This document shows positions 25,574 through 33,314 of a DNA stretch of 64,000 bases, one piece after another (positions within the stretch are counted from its first letter, which is position 1; every line of letters starts with the position of its first letter). Where the stretch lies: contig NZ_VIWO01000011.1 of the NCBI RefSeq assembly GCF_007829335.1, positions 124,001 through 188,000 on the forward strand, in the 5' to 3' direction. The position numbers and the translations under genes are program-made. Below the pieces are notes generated by a model. That model made no database searches. It was not told the DNA's origin and saw only the letters and a list, made by a program, of their open reading frames with translations. Origin of the DNA: Chitinophaga polysaccharea. Its GTDB lineage: Bacteria; Bacteroidota; Bacteroidia; Chitinophagales; Chitinophagaceae.

Positions 25574-26566
25574 CTACTGTTTTGTACTCACCGTCGGATG
25601 AATGTGGACGTCAATAATATAAGGAGTAATTTTCTTCAGCTGATAGCCCGATACCTCCGGATGCTCTCCTGCCCATGTATAATATTCCATTTTCCCTTTA
25701 ATCTTAGCATACCAAACCTTTCCAACAGCGTCGTAGGTGATGGTATCGGGCCTGGTTATCTTCCTGAAATGTTTCAGCTTCTCTGCATCTAACGCGATGA
25801 CCGTCGTGTAAGGTATTTTCTGGTCACAGGCTACCGGCTCGTAATGATCTTCATGCCAGTACATGCATCCTCCGGAGCCCAGTTTATCCCTCCACCACCA
25901 CATACCGCCCGTTCCCAATACCAGCGATACCATTACCGCAGCCGCCAGTATTTTCGTTGACTTTCTCCCTATTTGCTTTTGATGACTGGGTTCAACGGTT
26001 TTAATGCCCTCATTTTCCTTGTCCCCTGCGTCATCCGTCGAGGACAGATGTATCGGAATTTCCGGAATTACCGGATCTCCGGGGTGGGTATTACTACCTG
26101 TCGCGGGCGGCATGGCCAGGAAACCAAATCGTGCTGCCGGTATTCCTGCTGCCGCGCTGGTGTCATTTAACACCACCCCTTCCTTTATACCGTCATCGCC
26201 GGTAATCGTTTTTCTCATCTCCCACGGCCTGCCTGGAAAGTCAATCAGCCACGCCAGCAGCTCAATATTCTTCTCATCTGTACTTACAGATTTCCCTTTC
26301 AGATAATTCACCAACGGCCTGAACTTATCCGTATCACATCGTTGAAGAATAACCTGACAGCTTTTCGAATCGTTCAAATCCCCACAGAAATCCCTGATCA
26401 CCTTTTCATCTTTCCTGCTTACATCTGTTGTGCATTTCTTCATACACTCCTCTTTGAGTTTTGCAGGTGTAAGATGCATCAGGCCGTGGGGTAGCGTATT
26501 ATTCTCCTTTTGTTGTTCATACGCCTGCATAACCAGCCGCTGATAGTCGATAAAAACTGTTGCCAT
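25574..26566 (-). CDS. Single-span membrane protein of unknown function
   Basis: 330 residues from ATG at 26566 (MATVFIDYQRLVMQAY); a longer frame from 26608 runs into the repeat-bearing upstream DNA. The N-terminal part (1-110) is helical and Cys-rich (ECMKKC, RDFCGD, SKSCQVILQRC). A Pro/Thr-rich linker follows (about 130-195), partly encoded by 9-base DNA repeats. One membrane span lies at about 205-222 (ILAAAVMVSLVLGTGGMWWW), and a periplasmic C-terminal domain starts with GCMYWHEDHYEPVACD. I do not recognise a named family. The topology (cytoplasmic helical domain, linker, span, external domain) looks like an anti-sigma or sensor-type protein. Confidence 0.7.
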   Translation of the reverse strand: MATVFIDYQRLVMQAYEQQKENNTLPHGLMHLTPAKLKEECMKKCTTDVSRKDEKVIRDFCGDLNDSKSCQVILQRCDTDKFRPLVNYLKGKSVSTDEKNIELLAWLIDFPGRPWEMRKTITGDDGIKEGVVLNDTSAAAGIPAARFGFLAMPPATGSNTHPGDPVIPEIPIHLSSTDDAGDKENEGIKTVEPSHQKQIGRKSTKILAAAVMVSLVLGTGGMWWWRDKLGSGGCMYWHEDHYEPVACDQKIPYTTVIALDAEKLKHFRKITRPDTITYDAVGKVWYAKIKGKMEYYTWAGEHPEVSGYQLKKITPYIIDVHIHPTVSTKQ

Positions 26567-26591
26567 AAATGAAAGTATAGAACTGAATAAT

Positions 26592-26658
26592 CGGAATTGA
26601 ACCCGCATTCCCGGAATTATAAATGGAATACCAGGAATTATTGGAATTATCGGAATTG
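26592..26658. repeat. Tandem 9-base repeat with GGAATT core
   Basis: Units begin at 26592, 26612, 26624, 26633, 26642 and 26651; the last four are exactly 9 bases apart (TGGAATACC, AGGAATTAT, TGGAATTAT, CGGAATTGT). They lie between divergent starts at 26566 (minus) and the peptide promoter (plus). The same 9-base rhythm (CGGAATTTC, CGGAATTAC, CGGATCTCC) recurs inside the minus-strand gene at 26054-26080. Confidence 0.7.
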
Positions 26659-26693
26659 TTTGTAAATCAACCTCTTACACCAATCTACCTTTG
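26659..26693 (+). promoter_or_regulatory. Probable promoter for the 47-residue peptide gene
   Basis: TTTG at 26659-26662 and TACCTTTG at 26686-26693 (matches TAnnTTTG) are 23 bases apart, slightly wider than the usual 19-21. Transcription would start near 26700 and give a leader of about 230 bases. Confidence 0.5.
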
Positions 26694-26929
26694 TTTTGCA
26701 ATCGGGTAAACGCCTCCCTAGCTAAGAGGCTCTCTGTACAGAACCAATGCACCCCGGGCAAAGAAAGCGGAAGCCGGTTACCGGCTTGGGAAGCGATGAT
26801 CAGCTTCCGCCATCCACGCCCACTCCTTCCCAAAAAAGCAAGAAGCGCTTCTTCACCGACTCAAAACTCCGCTGCCGGCAGCTCCGGCAACCGGCAGCCC
26901 ATTTCTTAAAAATTCTAAAAACTAAAACA
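26694..26929 (+). other. Long structured 5' leader of the 47-residue peptide gene
   Basis: No protein-coding signal is convincing here. Two structured parts are visible: GCGGAAGC...GCTTCCGC enclosing an inner AGCCGGT/ACCGGCT hairpin (about 26768-26812), and GCTGCCGG...CCGGCAGC (about 26872-26900). It ends in an A-rich stretch just before the ATG at 26930. It may be an untranslated regulatory leader. Confidence 0.4.
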
Positions 26930-27073
26930 ATGATCCAGATTATATTATCCTTTTTCCTGGCACTCCTGAGCCCCAACCATTCCAATAATGGTCACCATAA
27001 TAACGATCCACAGGTCACTGTTCTTGATGATACTGGTGGAGAAACAGGGACTATTCCTCCAAGAAAACCCTGA
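26930..27073 (+). CDS. 47-residue exported peptide of unknown function
   Basis: ATG at 26930 follows an A-rich leader end (AAAACTAAAACA). The peptide starts with a hydrophobic signal-like segment (MIQIILSFFLALLS) followed by a polar tail with HHNNDPQVTVLDDTGGETG and IPPRKP. A near-perfect intrinsic terminator begins 13 bases after the stop, and a promoter-like pair lies upstream, so this is a separate transcription unit whose only frame of note is this one. The tail has no Cys. The next gene is a TPR histidine kinase, so a role as a secreted signal or as a small membrane modulator of that kinase is possible; this is inference. Confidence 0.6.
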   Translation: MIQIILSFFLALLSPNHSNNGHHNNDPQVTVLDDTGGETGTIPPRKP

Positions 27074-27085
27074 TAGATCATCTCT

Positions 27086-27118
27086 GTGAGGCAAGTAATT
27101 TCTTGCCTCACTTTTTTT
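27086..27118 (+). terminator. Intrinsic terminator after the 47-residue peptide gene
   Basis: A perfect 10-bp stem GTGAGGCAAG (27086-27095) / CTTGCCTCAC (27102-27111) has a 6-base loop and is followed by seven Ts (27112-27118). Confidence 0.93.
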
Positions 27119-27134
27119 GGTAGCGGTTAATAAT

Positions 27135-27156
27135 AATTTCTCAAAATGGAGAAATT
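27135..27156. promoter_or_regulatory. Inverted repeat upstream of the histidine kinase gene
   Basis: AATTTCTC (27135-27142) and GAGAAATT (27149-27156) are exact inverted arms with a 6-base spacer. A further GAGAAAT half-site lies at about 27169, next to the GTG start at 27184. It may be the binding site of the adjacent response regulator or another factor. Confidence 0.4.
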
Positions 27157-27183
27157 CAATACTTTTAAGAGAAATAATCCCTG

Positions 27184-28860
27184 GTGCGCCCCTCAAACAT
27201 CATCCTGACCTTATTCCTTGGCTGTCTTTTAGCCTGTACTTCCAACCCGGAGCCCACGCAACCGTTCCCTGCTCCCACATTGAAAAAAGGGGAATCTTTT
27301 TTCAACAAGAATAACGACTCCGCCTTTTATTATTTCAACCTGGTGGCAACCGAGGCTACCGACAGTTTGGATATCGCCATGGCCTATACCTATATGGGTA
27401 TTATCCAGGCATATGAAGGAGACCATTACGGAGGGCAGGAAAGCCTGTTGAAATCCCTCAATTATCTTGATGAATACAAACAAGAAGACCAGGGATGCCT
27501 AAGCTCCGACTACCATGAACTGGGCAATGCTTGTCTTAATCTTAAAAACTATGACGCGGCGATCGACTACTACCGGAAAGCGCTTAAATACATAAAAGAT
27601 CCGGACTTCGAAACCATTGCCCTCAACAGTATAGCGCTTACCTACCAGAAAAAAGGCGACTATGATCAGGCCATCGATTTATACAAATCCCTGCTGCTGA
27701 GGAGTAAGGACAAGCAAAAAGAATATGCCCGGGTACTCTCCAACTATGCCAGGACCAAATGGCTGAAAGATTCCGCTTATCCAGCCGGGACAGAGCTGCA
27801 ACGCGCATTACAAATCCGCAAGGATTCCAACGATATCAGGGGGCTCAATGCCAGCTACGCCCATCTGTCGGACTATTATACCGTTTCCTTACCCGATTCA
27901 GCACTCTACTATGCCGGGAAAAGGTATGAAATGGCCAGGGAAATGAAAAGCCCGGACGACGAAGTCGAGGCATTATCAAAACTTATTACACTTAGCCCCA
28001 CCAATTTGTTGAAATCTTACTTTGCCCGTTACCAATACCTGACCGATAGCATCCAAACAGCCAAGAACGCCGCCAAGAACCAGTTTGCCTTAATCCGGTA
28101 TGAAGCCGCAAAAAATAAGGCCGATAACCTTCAGCTGCAAAAGGACAATGCCCAAAAGAAAACCCAACTGGTGGTACAACGATTCATACTGGCACTCACC
28201 ATCCTGTTCTTCATCATCGCCGGAATTGTGCTGGTCCTTCGATACCGCAGGCGCCGCCAACAGATAGAACTTGCCTCCCGGCAGGCTATACAGGAGCATC
28301 AGCTTAAAACCTCCCAGAAAGTACACGACGTCGTGGCCAATGGCCTGTACCGCATCATGACAGACCTGGAGTATAAAGCAGCAATAGATAAGGAGCAGCT
28401 GATAGATAAGATCGAGGTATTGTATGAACGATCCCGCGATATCTCGTACGAGCACCCCACCACCTCAGCTACTCCTTTTCATGCTAAAATTGACGAACTG
28501 CTCCAGTCCTTCGGCTCCGAACATATCAAAGTCCTGATCGTTGGCAACGGCCCGCTACTCTGGAGCCGGACCAATGAGCAGATACAGCACGAGGTGGAAC
28601 ATATCCTACAGGAATTGATGGTTAATATGAAAAAACATAGCCAGGCTAATGCTGTCATGATAAAGTTCGACTATCAGCAGGGCCAGGTTCAGGTGCTCTA
28701 TACCGATGACGGTGTCGGTATTTCTCCGCAAGTTAAGTATGGGAATGGATTGCAGAATACGGAAAACCGTATTAAAAGAATTGGCGGGCAATATACATTT
28801 GAACGTCCTGCAAAAGGATTAAAAATTCGCATTTCCTTTCCAATAGCTCAATCCTTATGA
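27184..28860 (+). CDS. TPR-containing sensor histidine kinase, lipoprotein-type N-terminus
   Basis: 558 residues starting with GTG at 27184; no ATG lies before the lipoprotein-like signal (LFLGCLLAC). Periplasmic TPR repeats span about 35-290 ('YHELGNACLNLKNYDAAIDY', 'ALTYQKKGDYDQAIDLYKS'). One membrane span is at about 330-352, followed by a basic coiled linker. The phospho-acceptor helix is KVHDVVANGLYRIM (His near 379), close to the HisKA_3/LuxR-type kinases. The HATPase domain has ELMVNMKKHS (N box, about 466), TDDGVGI (about 500) and GNGLQNTENR. It overlaps its response regulator by 4 bases. Confidence 0.9.
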   Translation: MRPSNIILTLFLGCLLACTSNPEPTQPFPAPTLKKGESFFNKNNDSAFYYFNLVATEATDSLDIAMAYTYMGIIQAYEGDHYGGQESLLKSLNYLDEYKQEDQGCLSSDYHELGNACLNLKNYDAAIDYYRKALKYIKDPDFETIALNSIALTYQKKGDYDQAIDLYKSLLLRSKDKQKEYARVLSNYARTKWLKDSAYPAGTELQRALQIRKDSNDIRGLNASYAHLSDYYTVSLPDSALYYAGKRYEMAREMKSPDDEVEALSKLITLSPTNLLKSYFARYQYLTDSIQTAKNAAKNQFALIRYEAAKNKADNLQLQKDNAQKKTQLVVQRFILALTILFFIIAGIVLVLRYRRRRQQIELASRQAIQEHQLKTSQKVHDVVANGLYRIMTDLEYKAAIDKEQLIDKIEVLYERSRDISYEHPTTSATPFHAKIDELLQSFGSEHIKVLIVGNGPLLWSRTNEQIQHEVEHILQELMVNMKKHSQANAVMIKFDYQQGQVQVLYTDDGVGISPQVKYGNGLQNTENRIKRIGGQYTFERPAKGLKIRISFPIAQSL

Positions 28861-29522
28861 TTACAAAGGTACTCATTGCTGAAGATTACCAAAGCGTTAA
28901 TCTCTCTCTACAGAGAATACTGGAAGAACTGGCCATCACAGATATAGCTTATTCTTATTACTGCGATGATGCCTTAAATAAAATAGTACAGGCCGTTAAC
29001 GCCAGCAGCTCGTTCGATCTTCTTATTACAGATTTGTCTTTCATTCCGGATGGTAACAAACAAGTTCTATCTGGAGGGGTGGATCTGATTGCCGCCGCCA
29101 GGGAGGTACAGCCCGACCTGAATATCCTGGTATTCTCCATAGAAAACAAACCAGCCATCATCGATCAGCTTTACAACAAGTACGATATCGACGGCTTTGT
29201 ATCCAAAGGCCGGAACGACATGCTGAATCTTGGAGAGGCTATCAAGGAAATAGAGCAGCACCGGCGCTATTTCCCCCGACATATCAGGCAGTTGATCGAC
29301 AAAAAGAACGCCTACTCCTTTTCGGAATTCGATATCACCATTATTACGTTGCTGGCACAGGGAATGCTGCAGAAAGACATACCTGCACATCTTCAACGTA
29401 ATGGAATAAAACCTTCTGGCTTAAGCAGCGTAGAAAAAAAACTCAACCAGATGAAAGATGCCCTTGGTTTTACCAAGAATGAGCAACTGGTGGCCCACTG
29501 CAAAGATTTAGGCGCTATATAA
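28857..29522 (+). CDS. Response regulator, receiver plus LuxR-like output domain
   Basis: 221 residues, start ATG overlapping the kinase stop (ATGA). The receiver domain has acidic Glu9-Asp10, phospho-acceptor Asp59 in LLITDLSF, and the conserved Lys in GFVSKGRND near 118. The C-terminal domain (about 155-221) has 'SEFDITIITLLAQGMLQKDI', where LuxR-family regulators have the helix-turn-helix, followed by SSVEKKLNQMKDALG. It is expected to regulate transcription on phosphorylation by the kinase at 27184; its targets could include the neighbouring peptide gene. Confidence 0.88.
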   Translation: MITKVLIAEDYQSVNLSLQRILEELAITDIAYSYYCDDALNKIVQAVNASSSFDLLITDLSFIPDGNKQVLSGGVDLIAAAREVQPDLNILVFSIENKPAIIDQLYNKYDIDGFVSKGRNDMLNLGEAIKEIEQHRRYFPRHIRQLIDKKNAYSFSEFDITIITLLAQGMLQKDIPAHLQRNGIKPSGLSSVEKKLNQMKDALGFTKNEQLVAHCKDLGAI

Positions 29523-29610
29523 ACATCTCAAAAAAAATACGCGGTTACGGTTTCCCATAAAAAAACGAGTTGGACGACATCTATTTTTGTTTCATAAAAT
29601 AACCAACGCT

Positions 29611-29820
29611 ATGAAACGAAAATACTATGTAAACAACAACGTCCAGTATAACGGTGACTATGAAGTACATGTTAGCACCTGTGAATACTTTTCCATGATG
29701 TTTAACCGGACAGAAATAGGAGAATTTGAAACTTGCCAGGACGCCATCCGTAAAGCAAAGAAACTCTATCCAAAGGCAAATGGCTGCTTTACCTGTTGTA
29801 GACCCTGCCATACGAGTTAA
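29611..29820 (+). CDS. Small Cys-rich conserved protein ending NGCxxCCxPCHTS
   Basis: 69 residues from ATG at 29611 (MKRKYYVNNNVQ); the frame is open to 29587 but the family-like start is here. Features: 'NGDYEVHVSTCEYF', 'YFSMMFNRTEIGEF', 'CQDAIRKAKKLYPKANGC' and a C-terminal TCCRPCHTS. I recognise the pattern as a small conserved Bacteroidota protein of unknown function. The His/Cys positions suggest metal binding. No signal peptide is present. It is the first of two adjacent small Cys-containing genes upstream of the HNH gene. Confidence 0.75.
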   Translation: MKRKYYVNNNVQYNGDYEVHVSTCEYFSMMFNRTEIGEFETCQDAIRKAKKLYPKANGCFTCCRPCHTS

Positions 29821-29870
29821 ACGACACTGCCAGTTCTTTTGTAACCCCTTGTCTCCGAATCCATTGATCC

Positions 29871-30071
29871 ATGAAACGCTTATACGCCTGGTTGCTTATA
29901 AGCTGTGTTCACTGCAAGCCAGTAAACGTGTTTATCTGCGACAGCAAATCCGCCACCAGGTATCATTACAATGCTAATTGCCGTGGACTCAGCAACTGCA
30001 AGCATCAAATCATCAGTATTCCCCTCGAGAAAGCAATGGCCACCAGGACCCTTTGCAAGTGGGAACAATGA
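29871..30071 (+). CDS. Small exported Cys-rich protein (YICDS...CRGL..C...LCxWE type)
   Basis: 66 residues. A short signal-like N-terminus (MKRLYAWLLISC) is followed by VNVFICDSKSATRYHYNANC, RGLSNCKHQIISIPLEKAMA and TLCKWEQ. This pattern (F/YICDS, YHY, CRGLSNC, LCxWE) is one I recognise from small Bacteroidota proteins of unknown function that often sit near nucleases or the HTS-type small protein at 29611. Conserved His and Cys could bind zinc. It lies 50 bases after the previous gene and 49 before the HNH gene, same strand. Confidence 0.75.
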   Translation: MKRLYAWLLISCVHCKPVNVFICDSKSATRYHYNANCRGLSNCKHQIISIPLEKAMATRTLCKWEQ

Positions 30072-30120
30072 CCTGGCCACGACCGGAAATATATTTCAAT
30101 ACACTCCAATTGTTGTTATT

Positions 30121-30522
30121 ATGATCACTCCAGGCAATGCACCGCATAGATATTTGCAGTTTAAGGGAGATCAATTATATAGCAGGTATATCCAGGAAGA
30201 TATTCCTGCAACAACTCCCCCGGCAAAACTTCCGGACCCCGGCTTCCTCAATCGAAAATCTCACGGCAGCTACGGCGCACTTTTATTTCATCCTCACTGG
30301 AAGGCGAAACGAAAGGAAATATTACAACGCGATACGCATCGTTGTGTGCATTGCCGCAGCGACAAAGACTTGCAGGTGCATCACCGGCAATACCACTTTA
30401 TAGCAAGCGAGCAACAATTCCGCCTTCCCTGGGAGTACCCCGGTCATTTGCTCATCACGCTTTGCGAACCCTGTCATAATAAAGGGCATCATAAATACAA
30501 AGTACCCACCATCACTATTTAA
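30121..30522 (+). CDS. HNH endonuclease-like protein
   Basis: 133 residues from ATG at 30121; the frame extends to 29971 but overlaps the previous gene out of frame. The core has the zinc-type HNH layout: Cys75-Val-His-Cys78, LQVHH (His87-His88), LPWEYPGHLLITLC and Cys115-Glu-Pro-Cys118-His119-Asn. This ββα-metal fold cuts nucleic acid in most characterised members. The N-terminal 50 residues have no recognised domain. It is 10 bases upstream of the coiled-coil gene and seems to be part of the same operon as the PD-(D/E)XK gene at 32144. Confidence 0.82.
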   Translation: MITPGNAPHRYLQFKGDQLYSRYIQEDIPATTPPAKLPDPGFLNRKSHGSYGALLFHPHWKAKRKEILQRDTHRCVHCRSDKDLQVHHRQYHFIASEQQFRLPWEYPGHLLITLCEPCHNKGHHKYKVPTITI

Positions 30523-30532
30523 TAAAGTAGAT

Positions 30533-31099
30533 ATGAGCTTATTTGATATTTTCAACCGACAACGCCAGAATGGGCACACCCACACAATGGCCATTGATAC
30601 TGCCATACCGGATATCCCGGAAACAACTTTTATTGAGAAAGCGCCACCGGAAAAAGAGCCTGCTGAAGAAAAACCAGTTACACCATTTAGCGGCGGCATA
30701 CATCTCTTATACGAGTTCCTCGACAAGAATTATGAATCCAAAGGGTATAACGACGCATTGATCAATCCGGATACAACGCACCTGGAGCAAAATGTGATTG
30801 CGTTAAAGAATGACCTGGAAAGATCGATCCGAAAGGTAAAAACGTTCTATGAAGACTTTATCCGGCAAATCAATTTCCACATTTCGAGCAGGAGCAGAAG
30901 TGGCATGATCGATACGGTGGAAGAGCTCACCATTAAGAAAGAAATTGCGGAGAGCCATATCAGCCAGGTAAAAGAAATTGAAGCGCAGGCAAAGCTCAAC
31001 GAGGGCGTCGGGCATGGTATCATTATCAGTTACAGCCGTGGATTCAGGAATGGTTTGGCCGCTATTTCCAGTCACATCATACTGAACAAAAACTTTTAA
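30533..31099 (+). CDS. Coiled-coil protein of unknown function
   Basis: 188 residues, no signal peptide or membrane span. The first 60 residues are low-complexity, rich in Pro/Glu/Lys (APPEKEPAEEKPVTPF). Residues about 65-170 are helical and charged, with heptad-like spacing in NVIALKNDLERSIRKVKTFY and TVEELTIKKEIAESHISQV. I do not recognise a family. It is 11 bases upstream of the DUF4407-like membrane protein, so the two probably form a soluble/membrane pair. Confidence 0.7.
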   Translation: MSLFDIFNRQRQNGHTHTMAIDTAIPDIPETTFIEKAPPEKEPAEEKPVTPFSGGIHLLYEFLDKNYESKGYNDALINPDTTHLEQNVIALKNDLERSIRKVKTFYEDFIRQINFHISSRSRSGMIDTVEELTIKKEIAESHISQVKEIEAQAKLNEGVGHGIIISYSRGFRNGLAAISSHIILNKNF

Positions 31100-31110
31100 A
31101 ATCGGGCGCT

Positions 31111-32103
31111 ATGAAACATCTATGGATTCGCTTCGGCTGCTTCATGACAGGATACAACTATAACATTTTACGCAATTGCAGCGAAGCTGCTTTTAAATCC
31201 GTGAAGAAATTTACGGCTGCCATACTGATTGTTTGCATCCTGTGGTTTTTTATTGGTTTTGCTTTTGCCCATCGGTATTTGTCACTTAGCCTGCCAGGTT
31301 GCCTGTTGGCGGGCATGCTCTCCACCCTGATCATTGTACAGGTGGAAAAGCAGATCGTGCTTTCCATCCATCCAAGCCGGCTGTTGCTCATCCTCAGGGG
31401 CTGCCTGGCCTTTATCATGTCTAACCTGGGCGCGGTGATCATCGACCAGATATTGTTCGAGAAAGATATTGAGATTGAAAAGATTTCGTACATATCGGAA
31501 AAAGTAAACAAGATACTGCCCTTAAAAACAGAAGAACTACGCAAGCAGATCGCTGCACTGGATACGACGATTAGTAAAAAAGAGCAGGAAAAAGATAATT
31601 ACGTCGCGGATATTAGCAAACATCCCACTACAACTGCCACCACGGTGCAAACGACCACCAAACGGGTGCCAGTACAAACAGTCACATCTTCCGGAAAGGA
31701 TATGGAGACCTGGAAGACGGTGACTGACCGCACCGTTTCATCTATGTTGGTACCCAATCCCAAAATAGCATTGATTCCCTCGATCGACTCTACCATTGGC
31801 GCAATGCGGCAGCAAAAAGCGCAAAAGGAAAACGAATTACTACATATCAGACCGGCTATAGAAAACGAAATGAAAGCACATACCGGATTCCTGGATGATT
31901 TAACCATCATGATCCAGATGCTATCTGCCTCCCACGTTGCCCTGGCTTTCTGGTGCCTCTGGATCCTGTTTTTCCTCTTTATCGAGATGCTGGTACTATT
32001 CAGTAAGATGGGTGACAAGTCTAATGATTACGAAAAGGTAGTCATGCACCACATGAACTTACAGATGCGGCGGCTCGATGCCCTGGGAAAAGGATTTGAA
32101 TGA
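31111..32103 (+). CDS. DUF4407-like multi-span membrane protein
   Basis: 330 residues. Membrane segments are visible at about 32-55, 60-78, 88-112 and near the C-terminus (about 275-300). Between spans three and four lies a long soluble coiled domain (about 115-265) with LKTEELRKQIAALDTTISKK and a Thr-rich turn (TTTATTVQTTTKRVP). This layout, with the start 'WIRFGCFMTGYNYNILRNCS', matches DUF4407. Function is unknown for the family; the coiled domain between spans suggests sensing or membrane-perturbing activity. It sits between a coiled-coil protein gene and a nuclease gene with short gaps. Confidence 0.8.
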   Translation: MKHLWIRFGCFMTGYNYNILRNCSEAAFKSVKKFTAAILIVCILWFFIGFAFAHRYLSLSLPGCLLAGMLSTLIIVQVEKQIVLSIHPSRLLLILRGCLAFIMSNLGAVIIDQILFEKDIEIEKISYISEKVNKILPLKTEELRKQIAALDTTISKKEQEKDNYVADISKHPTTTATTVQTTTKRVPVQTVTSSGKDMETWKTVTDRTVSSMLVPNPKIALIPSIDSTIGAMRQQKAQKENELLHIRPAIENEMKAHTGFLDDLTIMIQMLSASHVALAFWCLWILFFLFIEMLVLFSKMGDKSNDYEKVVMHHMNLQMRRLDALGKGFE

Positions 32104-32143
32104 TAAAATTGCTGACAACATCAATATCGAAAAAAAATTTACG

Positions 32144-33238
32144 ATGGATTTTAAAGATGAAATCAAACTCTTCGGCGACAAAGTCGAAAAGCTCAAAAAC
32201 CAGATTCAAACAGAAGAAGCTACCAAGAATGCCTTTATCATGCCTTTCATTAAAGTGCTGGGCTACGATGTGTTTGACCCGTTTGAAGTAATGCCGGAAT
32301 TCATTGCAGACATCGGCATCAAGAAGGGGGAAAAAGTCGACTATGCGATCCTGAAAGAAGGCAAGCCCTCTATACTCATCGAATGTAAACACTGGGGAGA
32401 AAGCCTGGATCCGCACAACTCCCAGCTTTTCCGGTATTTCCATACCACCAGCGCCAAGTTTGGCCTGTTGTCCAATGGCATTATTTACCGGTTCTATACA
32501 GATCTTGCCGAGCAGAATAAAATGGATGATAAACCATTCTTTGAGTTTAACGTGACGGATATAAAAGACAACCAGATCGAAGAACTCAAGAAATTCCACA
32601 AGTCGTATTTTAACCTGGAAAGTATTCAAACTACGGCGAGCGAGCTAAAATATATGAATGAGCTCAAAACGCTGATAAATACTGAATTCCAAAATCCGTC
32701 TGAAGGGCTGGTTAAATTCTTTGCCAAACAGATATATAGGGGAATGTTGACTTCCAAAGTCGTGGAGCAGTTGAGCGCTCTTACGAAGAAGTCTATACAA
32801 CAATACATCAATGACCTAATCACCGAAAGACTTAAATCAGCGCTGAAAAAGGAAAATGACGCCGGGCCACCTGAGGCAGAAAAAGAAATAGTAACAGTAG
32901 CTGCCGTCACTGAAGAAAAGGGGACTGTGATTGAAACCACCGAGGAGGAAAAAGAAGGCTACATGATCGTAAAGACTATCCTTCGCCAAAAGATAAAGCC
33001 AGCCAGGATAGCCTATCGGGATGCGCAGTCCTATTTCGCTATCCTACTGGATGATAATAACCGGAAAACGATATGCCGGTTGTATTTTAACAGCACCCGA
33101 AAATATATTGGCACTTTTGACGAGCAAAAGAAAGAAACAAAGACAGAGCTTATCACGATCGATGACCTCTTTAAATTCGAGGAGGTGCTTCATAAGACGG
33201 TTGAATGGTATGACGCAGAAAAAGCCCCGGCAAATTAA
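32144..33238 (+). CDS. PD-(D/E)XK nuclease, HsdR_N/COG4748-like
   Basis: 364 residues from ATG at 32144, 40 bases after the DUF4407-like gene (a frame start at 32078 would overlap that gene). The N-terminal domain has all restriction-fold signatures: Glu24/25 helix (TEEATKNAFIMPFIKVLGY), Asp66 in GEKVDYAIL and Glu80-Cys-Lys82 in ILIECKHW. A helical middle (about 165-235) follows, then a Glu-rich linker and a C-terminal beta domain (about 285-360, AYRDAQSYFAILLDDNN, ICRLYFN). These features match the 'type I restriction HsdR N-terminal-like' solo proteins (COG4748). No methylase or specificity subunit is nearby. The active site appears intact, so it is probably a functional DNase. Confidence 0.85.
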   Translation: MDFKDEIKLFGDKVEKLKNQIQTEEATKNAFIMPFIKVLGYDVFDPFEVMPEFIADIGIKKGEKVDYAILKEGKPSILIECKHWGESLDPHNSQLFRYFHTTSAKFGLLSNGIIYRFYTDLAEQNKMDDKPFFEFNVTDIKDNQIEELKKFHKSYFNLESIQTTASELKYMNELKTLINTEFQNPSEGLVKFFAKQIYRGMLTSKVVEQLSALTKKSIQQYINDLITERLKSALKKENDAGPPEAEKEIVTVAAVTEEKGTVIETTEEEKEGYMIVKTILRQKIKPARIAYRDAQSYFAILLDDNNRKTICRLYFNSTRKYIGTFDEQKKETKTELITIDDLFKFEEVLHKTVEWYDAEKAPAN

Positions 33239-33262
33239 TAACATCCGCCACATATAAAACCT

Positions 33263-33309
33263 GGAAGGAGTTATTTCTGATTGAAATAATTCCTTCCATT
33301 TCGTTTTGC
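33263..33309. terminator. Bidirectional terminator between nuclease and azoreductase genes
   Basis: A 15-bp stem (33263-33277 with 33283-33297, one G-U pair) has a 5-base loop. The plus side is followed by ATTTCGTTTT and the minus side by AGGTTTTATAT, so it can end both convergent genes. Confidence 0.85.
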
Positions 33310-33314
33310 GCATT

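Noticed and set aside
29971..30120. Longer start for the HNH gene
   Set aside because: The extra 50 residues overlap the 66-residue Cys-rich gene in another frame and are not HNH-like; ATG at 30121 gives a compact fit.
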